Source: CAMBRQ01 sp945870325
Lineage (GTDB): Bacteria; Bacillota; Clostridia; Lachnospirales; Lachnospiraceae
DNA: 29,192 nucleotides
Assembly (NCBI RefSeq): GCF_050313795.1
Contig: NZ_JBNPMC010000044.1
Span: forward strand, 1-29,192
Direction: 5' to 3'
The notes beneath the pieces are model-generated. The model was not told the origin of the DNA and ran no database searches. It saw only the letters and a list, made by a program, of their open reading frames with translations. The stretch's first letter is position 1. Every line of letters begins with the position of its first letter. This document shows, piece after piece, positions 24,148-29,192 of the stretch. Position numbers and translations under genes: made by a program.

Positions 24148-24180
24148 TCTTACACCTCTGAAATACCATTACTAAACCGA

Positions 24181-24230
24181 ATTATATTCTATACTCATTC
24201 AAGCATCCCACATTACATGCCTTCGACTGT
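24181..24230 (-). promoter_or_regulatory. Possible activator-dependent promoter of the agr-RiPP operon
   Basis: A perfect TATAAT (minus strand, 24181-24186) lies 33 bp before the response-regulator start, with no recognisable -35. ACAGTCGAAG (24221-24230), about 35 bp further upstream, resembles half of an AgrA/LytTR-type site. This would suit regulation by the LytTR protein, but the match is loose. Confidence 0.3.
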
Positions 24231-24250
24231 CGGGCTTCGCCCGATAATGT
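24210..24250. other. GC-rich hairpin in the gap between ribU and the agr-RiPP operon
   Basis: TCGGGC (24230-24235) and GCCCGA (24239-24244) form a tight stem-loop, and ACATTA/TAATGT (24210-24215, 24245-24250) can extend it around a bulge. It may be a second terminator for ribU or a structure near the operon promoter. Apart from this, the possible promoter and the ribU terminator, the 317-base gap 24148-24464 shows nothing else. Confidence 0.4.
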
Positions 24251-24342
24251 ATTATACCATATGATACGGAAAATGGAGAGCAGGTATCAGCAATCGAGTT
24301 CTCTATTTATCATCACCACGGATTCCTTCTTAGTTCTTGCAA

Positions 24343-24392
24343 CAAAAAAAGACCTTGGCTGCCCTAAGAGCATAAGATACCATGGTCTTTTA
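24343..24392 (-). terminator. Intrinsic terminator of ribU
   Basis: On the minus strand AAAAGACCATGG pairs with CCAAGGTCTTTT (one mismatch) and a run of T follows. It lies about 70 nt downstream of the ribU stop. Confidence 0.75.
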
Positions 24393-24464
24393 ATCCGTAT
24401 AAAACAAGTTTTGCAAAAAAACATAAAATTAGCATTACAGCTGTAAAAGTTACATTCGCATAAG

Positions 24465-25088
24465 TTACATTCCCATTTTAAGCACAGGACTGATCTTTTT
24501 ATAGATCAAAAGCACAATCAAAGACACCAGGAATCCCTTCAGCAGATTAAACGGTGCCACCGCAAATATTACAAACGTCGACAAACTGGTAATGTGACGA
24601 TTCACTGCCGTTCCCATCTCTACCAGTGCATCAATCGGCATACCAAACGCCTTGGCAAAGACCGGCAGCAGAATAAATGCATTCAGGAAGCATCCTACAA
24701 AAGTCATGAAAAGTGTTCCCGTAACCATTCCTACGATTGCACCTGACTTAGTACGTTTTTTCTGATAGATCAGTGCTGCCGGAACTACCAGTGCACACCC
24801 GATCAGGAAATTTGCCACCTCTCCTACCCCGGCAGTGCTGGTTCCGTTCACGGCAAAATTCAACAGGATCTTAATGAATTCTATCATCGCTCCCGCCAGC
24901 GGTCCCATAGTAAAACATCCTATCATAACAGGAACCTCACTGAAATCAATCTCATAAAACACCGGTGCGAATGGCAACGGAATCTCGAACAGCATCAATA
25001 CTACCGCTATGGCACCGAGCATTCCAATCTGAGCGATTTTCTTCACATTAGTCTTGTTCTTTGTGTTTGTTACTACATTTGTCTCCAT
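24465..25088 (-). CDS. ribU: Riboflavin ECF transporter substrate-binding subunit RibU
   Basis: This membrane protein of 207 residues has about six helices. Family-typical segments are FEIPLPFAPVFYEIDFSEVP (residues ~35-54), GPLAGAMIEFIKILLNF (about 63-79) and APFNLLKGFLVS near the C-terminus. It binds riboflavin or FMN precursors and works with the shared EcfAAT energising module, which is not in this window. AAGGAGAAAG precedes the ATG. The FMN riboswitch and terminator in its leader confirm the flavin assignment. Confidence 0.93.
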   Translation of the reverse strand: METNVVTNTKNKTNVKKIAQIGMLGAIAVVLMLFEIPLPFAPVFYEIDFSEVPVMIGCFTMGPLAGAMIEFIKILLNFAVNGTSTAGVGEVANFLIGCALVVPAALIYQKKRTKSGAIVGMVTGTLFMTFVGCFLNAFILLPVFAKAFGMPIDALVEMGTAVNRHITSLSTFVIFAVAPFNLLKGFLVSLIVLLIYKKISPVLKMGM

Positions 25089-25185
25089 CTTTCTTTCTCC
25101 TTTTCATTATAAGTATATTCAAACTGCTAAAGAAAGAAAATCTTCTCTGAATCATGTAAAAAAGAACGAAGTTTCCTGATACGGC

Positions 25186-25212
25186 AAAAACCCCGACACT
25201 TTCGCATCGGGG
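25186..25212 (-). terminator. Riboswitch-controlled terminator upstream of ribU
   Basis: On the minus strand CCCCGA (25207-25212) pairs with TCGGGG (25191-25196), followed by TTTTT (25186-25190). The terminator's 3' arm TCGGGG also occurs in the riboswitch 5' core (25361-25366), so the 5' arm CCCCGA could pair with either one. That is a simple basis for FMN-dependent switching. Confidence 0.8.
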
Positions 25213-25236
25213 TACATATTCATTCATCACACAACT

Positions 25237-25373
25237 CTTCTCTCATCCAGACTTTACTGTCGGTTCTGGAATCTCACCAGATCAGCTGATATGGCACCTT
25301 CTATACATCCAATGCCATACCAGGTCGCGGACTACACCGCCGGTTGGGAATTACACCCGACCCCGAAGAATTT
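25237..25373 (-). promoter_or_regulatory. FMN riboswitch (RFN element)
   Basis: The minus strand carries the conserved RFN blocks in order: TTCTTCGGGGTCGGGTG, AATTCCCAACCGGCGGT, AGTCCGCGACC, the CTGGTGAGATTCCAG stem, CCGACAGT and TGGATGAGAGAAG. It lies about 150 nt upstream of ribU with the terminator in between. FMN binding should favour termination and lower riboflavin uptake when flavin is plentiful. Confidence 0.95.
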
Positions 25374-25425
25374 CTTATCAGTTTTATGAAATTATAACGC
25401 GTTCATGGGAATTATGCAAGATATA

Positions 25426-25512
25426 TTAATTGGGGACGGGGGTTTTTTCAATTTCCCCCGTCCCCAATTAAAATAGCCGTGTCCCTTTTTCGATTTGCCC
25501 TGTCCCTTTTTG
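25426..25512. repeat. REP-like palindrome with tandem TGTCCCTTTTT motif
   Basis: Arms 25426-25442 and 25455-25471 are perfectly complementary over 17 bp around a 12-nt loop. The stem contains GGGGACGGGGG. Next to it CCGTGTCCCTTTTT and CCCTGTCCCTTTTT repeat in tandem (about 25477-25511). Such GGGGACGG palindromes resemble extragenic REP elements mobilised by RAYT transposases. Here it also sits right behind the exporter operon and could terminate it. Confidence 0.65.
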
Positions 25513-25513
25513 A

Positions 25514-27418
25514 CTACGCACTAATTGAATTCCCGGTATACAACTGATAATACCGTCCCTGTTCGTCTATCAACTGATCATGGGTTCCTCTCTCAATGAT
25601 CCTTCCCTGTTCCAGAACCATGATACAGTCTGAGTTCCGTACAGTGGACAATCTATGTGCAATCACGAAGGTTGTTCTTCCCTTCATCAGCTTATCCATA
25701 CCATCCTGGACGATTCTCTCTGTTCTGGTATCAATGGAGCTGGTTGCCTCATCCAGAATCAGTACCGGCGGATCAGCGATTGCAGCGCGGGCAATGGCGA
25801 GAAGCTGTCTCTGTCCCTGGCTTAAGTTGGCGCCATCACCGGTCAGCACGGTATCATAGCCGTTCGGGAGTCTGCGGATGAACCCGTCTGCATTGGCGAG
25901 TTTTGCCGCTGCTATGACTTCTTCGTCTGTAGCATCCAGTTTGCCAAACCGGATATTCTCTTTTACTGTTCCGGTAAAGAGGTGTGTATCCTGAAGTACG
26001 ATTCCTAAAGAATGGCGTAAGTCTGCCTTCTTAATCTTATTTATGTTAATACCATCATAACGGATCTTTCCATCCTGAATATCGTAGAAACGATTAATCA
26101 AGTTGGTAATCGTCGTCTTGCCTGCTCCGGTAGAACCGACAAAAGCTATTTTCTGTCCCGGAGTTGCATATAACTTCACATCATGAAGGACGATCTTGTC
26201 ATCATTGTATCCAAAGTCTACTCCATCGAATACGACATCGCCTTTCACCTCGACGTAATCAACGCTGCCATCTGCCTGATGCACGTGTTTCCATGCCCAT
26301 CTTCCGGTTCTTTTCTTGCTTTCCTTAAGTTCGCCATTCTCTTCTGCTGCATGGACCAGAGTTACATAGCCATTATCCGCCTCTACCTCTTCATCCAGCA
26401 GACGGAAGATACGCTCCGCCCCTGCCATCGCCATTACGATCGCATTGAGCTGCTGGCTGACCTGATTGATCGGCATACTGAAGCTCTTATTGAATGTCAG
26501 GAAACTTGCCAGTCCGCCAAGCGTGAAGCCGCCCACGTCGCCAAGCGCCAGCACCCCTCCTACAATTGCACACACCACATAACTGATATTGCCAAGTTGC
26601 GCATTGATCGGACCAAGAAAATTGGCAAATGTATTGGCACGATCTGCACTTACATACAGTCTGTCATTCAGTTCTTTGAACGCTTTCTTATTCTCTTCTT
26701 CATGGCAGAATACCTTTACAACTTTCTGCCCGTTCATCATCTCTTCGATATAACCATTCACCGCTCCCAGATTCACCTGCTGCTCAAGGAAGTATTTTCC
26801 ACTTCGTCCTGCTGCCGTTTTAGAAGCCATTATCATAACCGCAACCATAATCAGTGTAACAACCGTCAGTGGAATGTTCAGGATCACCATGCTGACAAAT
26901 ACGCTGACAATTGTAACCGCACTGTTAATCACCTGCGGAATACTCTGGCTGATCATCTGGCGCAGTGTATCAATATCATTCGTATAGATCGACATAATAT
27001 CGCCATGTGCATGAGTATCAAAATATTTGATTGGAAGCCGCTCCATATGCGTGAACAGATCATTACGCAATTCTCTAAGCGTTCCCTGGGTAACATTCAC
27101 CATAATCCGGTTATATGCATAAGTAGAGAGGATTCCCACCGCATAGAATGCTGCTACCCTCGCAATCGCATGCGCCAGCGGCGTAAAATCCGGAGTATCT
27201 GTCAAAAGAAACGGCGTAATATAATCATCGATCAGATTCTTCATAAACATAGTACCCTGCACATTCGCAATCACCCCAAGGAAGATCAGTATCACGACTG
27301 CTATGCAATGGACTCTGTAATACCGGAACACATAATTCATAATTCTTACAAATAATTTCCCCGGATTCTTCACCTGGGACTTCATTCCTCTTGGACCTCG
27401 ATTCATTGGACCTGCCAT
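25514..27418 (-). CDS. Heterodimeric ABC exporter, catalytically complete subunit
   Basis: This half-transporter has 634 residues. A Gly/Pro/Arg-rich start is followed by six membrane helices (about 35-330), a linker (residues ~360-400) and an ATPase with Walker A GSTGAGKTT, signature LSQGQRQLLAIARA, Walker B VLILDEATSSIDT (catalytic Glu present) and H-loop IAHRLSTV. It is encoded two bases after the partner gene. Pairs of this kind (TM287/288, LmrCD, BmrCD) expel drugs, lipids or peptides. The substrate is not known. Confidence 0.9.
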   Translation of the reverse strand: MAGPMNRGPRGMKSQVKNPGKLFVRIMNYVFRYYRVHCIAVVILIFLGVIANVQGTMFMKNLIDDYITPFLLTDTPDFTPLAHAIARVAAFYAVGILSTYAYNRIMVNVTQGTLRELRNDLFTHMERLPIKYFDTHAHGDIMSIYTNDIDTLRQMISQSIPQVINSAVTIVSVFVSMVILNIPLTVVTLIMVAVMIMASKTAAGRSGKYFLEQQVNLGAVNGYIEEMMNGQKVVKVFCHEEENKKAFKELNDRLYVSADRANTFANFLGPINAQLGNISYVVCAIVGGVLALGDVGGFTLGGLASFLTFNKSFSMPINQVSQQLNAIVMAMAGAERIFRLLDEEVEADNGYVTLVHAAEENGELKESKKRTGRWAWKHVHQADGSVDYVEVKGDVVFDGVDFGYNDDKIVLHDVKLYATPGQKIAFVGSTGAGKTTITNLINRFYDIQDGKIRYDGININKIKKADLRHSLGIVLQDTHLFTGTVKENIRFGKLDATDEEVIAAAKLANADGFIRRLPNGYDTVLTGDGANLSQGQRQLLAIARAAIADPPVLILDEATSSIDTRTERIVQDGMDKLMKGRTTFVIAHRLSTVRNSDCIMVLEQGRIIERGTHDQLIDEQGRYYQLYTGNSISA

Positions 27419-27420
27419 AT

Positions 27421-29169
27421 CTACTCACCTGCCTTCTCATCAAAATCGCCGCCACCCTTGGTCTGTGATTCATAGACCTCACGGTAGATCTCATTCGTCG
27501 CAAGCAGTTCCTCATGGGTTCCGAATCCATCAATACATCCTTCGTCCATGACAAGAATTCTGTCTGCGTCCTGTACACTGGAGATTCTCTGCGCAATAAT
27601 CAGCTTAGTCGTATCTGGAATCTCTTCCCGGAATGCCTTGCGGATCTTTGCATCCGTCGCCGTATCCACCGCACTGGTGCTGTCATCCAGTATCAAGATC
27701 TTCGGCTTCTTAAGCAATGCCCTTGCGATACAAAGCCTCTGTCTCTGACCGCCTGATACATTGCTGCCTCCCTGCTCAATATGGGTCTGATAGCCATTCG
27801 GGAATCTGCGGATGAACTCATCAGCGCATGCCTGACGGCAGGCTGTCATACACTCTTCTTCCGTTGCCTCGCCATTACCCCAGCGCAGATTATCCAGGAT
27901 AGATCCTGAAAACAGCACGTTATTCTGCAGCACGACCGACACTTGATTCCTCAATACCTCCATATCATACTCTTTGACATTCCTTCCACCTACCAGGATC
28001 TCACCCGCTGTCACATCATAGAGACGGCTTACCAGATTCACAAGACTGGTCTTAGCACTTCCGGTTCCTCCGATAATCCCGATGGTTTCACCGGAATGGA
28101 TCTGTAAATTAATATCCTTAAGTACCGGGCTCTCACTCTCTTTTTTATAAGCAAAATCTACATGTCTGAACTCAATACTTCCATCTGCAACCATAAGAAC
28201 CGGTTCTTCGGGATTCTTAAGGTCGCTGACCTCATTCAATACTTCCGAAATACGTCTGATACTTGCCATACTCATAGACACCATAACAAATACCATGGAC
28301 ATCATCATCAGGCTCATCAGAATATTCATACAATATGTAAGAAGACTCATCAATTCTCCTGTTGTCAATGTTGATGCCACAATCATCTTAGCACCAATCC
28401 AACTGATTAACAGGATACAGGTATAGACGGTAAACTGCATCAGTGGCGCATTATACACCAGATTGCACTCCGCTTTGACAAAAATCTTATAGATATTCTC
28501 GCTTGCCTTTTTGAATTTGCCCGTCTCCTGTTCTTCTCTTACGTATGCTTTTACAACACGAATAGCAGAGACATTCTCCTGCACAGATGCATTCAGATCA
28601 TCGTATTTCGGAAATGCCTGCTGGAAATACCGGGTTGCATGGCTCATGATCAGCATAAGCAGCACACCCAGAATCACTACCGCTACCAGATAGACACTGG
28701 ACAGACGGGCATTGATCCTGAATGCCATAACCATCGCACACAGGAGACTCGCTGGTGCCCTTGTAAACATACGGAGCAGCATCTGGTAAGCATTCTGCAC
28801 ATTCGTCACATCCGTAGTCAGACGCGTTACCAATCCTGCCGTACTGTATTTATCAATATTTGCAAATGAAAAGGTCTGAATATGGTTGAACATCGCCTCT
28901 CTTAGATTCTTCGCAAAACCCGCAGACGCTTTCGCGCCAAAACGTCCTCCTGCCATGCCGGCAAACAGACCAATTGCCGCTGCCACAACCATAATTCCTC
29001 CTACCTTATAAATATGCTGGATATCCCCGGCATTCACGCCATCATCTATAATTGAAGCCATCAGAAAAGGAATAATCATCTCCATCAATACTTCTAATAT
29101 CATAAATAACGGCGTAACAATCGAAGCTTTTTTATACTCTTTTACTTCACTCAACAAAGTTCGGATCAT
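27421..29169 (-). CDS. Heterodimeric ABC exporter, degenerate-site subunit
   Basis: This half-transporter has 582 residues: six membrane helices, then an ATPase with Walker A GGTGSAKTS, signature VSGGQRQRLCIARAL, Walker B LILDDSTSAVDT (Asp in place of the catalytic Glu) and IAQRISSV, where Gln replaces the H-loop His. These changes mark the non-hydrolysing site of asymmetric heterodimers. The ATG at 29169 follows GAAAGGAGGAA near the window edge. It comes first in the operon; a regulator, if any, lies to the right of the window. Confidence 0.92.
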   Translation of the reverse strand: MIRTLLSEVKEYKKASIVTPLFMILEVLMEMIIPFLMASIIDDGVNAGDIQHIYKVGGIMVVAAAIGLFAGMAGGRFGAKASAGFAKNLREAMFNHIQTFSFANIDKYSTAGLVTRLTTDVTNVQNAYQMLLRMFTRAPASLLCAMVMAFRINARLSSVYLVAVVILGVLLMLIMSHATRYFQQAFPKYDDLNASVQENVSAIRVVKAYVREEQETGKFKKASENIYKIFVKAECNLVYNAPLMQFTVYTCILLISWIGAKMIVASTLTTGELMSLLTYCMNILMSLMMMSMVFVMVSMSMASIRRISEVLNEVSDLKNPEEPVLMVADGSIEFRHVDFAYKKESESPVLKDINLQIHSGETIGIIGGTGSAKTSLVNLVSRLYDVTAGEILVGGRNVKEYDMEVLRNQVSVVLQNNVLFSGSILDNLRWGNGEATEEECMTACRQACADEFIRRFPNGYQTHIEQGGSNVSGGQRQRLCIARALLKKPKILILDDSTSAVDTATDAKIRKAFREEIPDTTKLIIAQRISSVQDADRILVMDEGCIDGFGTHEELLATNEIYREVYESQTKGGGDFDEKAGE

Positions 29170-29192
29170 CTAATTCCTCCTTTCTTCCACAA

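Noticed and set aside
26183..27355. A 390-codon open frame on the plus strand
   Set aside because: It lies wholly opposite the ABC exporter gene, has His/Arg/Ile-rich low-sense composition and no ribosome site, and is an antisense shadow.
1..29192. CRISPR arrays, insertion-sequence transposases, phage genes or a replication origin
   Set aside because: None seen on either strand; the only repeats are the two gene-fragment pairs and the REP-like palindrome.

Overview
The window looks like a chromosome segment of a gut-type Lachnospiraceae (class Clostridia). The evidence is the essential-gene order tsaE-tsaB-(threonine aldolase)-rimI-rnz-tsaD-ispD, the strong AGGAGG-type ribosome sites, the family resemblance of the proteins and the moderate-to-low GC. 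This is inference from content; no species is claimed. Nearly every gene is on the minus strand.

Region 1 (1-6.3 kb) is housekeeping. It holds two tRNA-Ser genes (GGA and UGA anticodons), ispD, tsaD, rnz, a small zinc-ribbon-like protein, rimI, a low-specificity threonine aldolase, tsaB and tsaE. TsaB, TsaD and TsaE are three of the proteins that make tRNA t6A. A plus-strand VOC/glyoxalase gene follows (6456-6824).

Region 2 (6.9-13.7 kb) is one catabolic operon read right to left from a near-consensus promoter at 13684-13712. It encodes a lipoprotein solute-binding protein, a double-domain ABC ATPase, two different RbsC-type permeases, a TIM-barrel amidohydrolase and a ROK-family repressor. 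The substrate is not evident. A 47-bp near-identical direct repeat (6778-6824 and 13989-14035, the 3' end of the glyoxalase gene) brackets this module.

Region 3 (14.1-24.2 kb) is visibly more AT-rich and is the most interesting part: a quorum-sensing-linked RiPP (ribosomally made, modified peptide) locus. In transcription order it has a LytTR response regulator, a GHKL sensor kinase, AgrB, a short agrD-like gene interrupted by an in-frame TGA, and a radical SAM/SPASM peptide maturase split by a frameshift. The maturase reads in frame into a second, SPASM-like CXXX-repeat maturase. After these come a small CXXX-system accessory protein, a 56-residue precursor peptide with cysteines at every fourth position, a BceAB-like ABC pair and an ABC exporter. 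The expected logic is that a cyclic autoinducer induces synthesis, modification, export and self-protection for a cysteine-crosslinked peptide. As written, both the signal gene and the radical SAM gene are broken.

A 125-bp scar at 13911-14035 sits between regions 2 and 3. It joins a diverged fragment of a response-regulator gene like the one at 23614-23691 to the glyoxalase fragment, so this boundary has been recombined.

Region 4 (24.3-29.2 kb) has a riboflavin ECF transporter gene (ribU) under an FMN riboswitch with its own terminator, a long REP-like palindrome, and a heterodimeric ABC multidrug-type exporter in which one subunit has degenerate ATPase residues.
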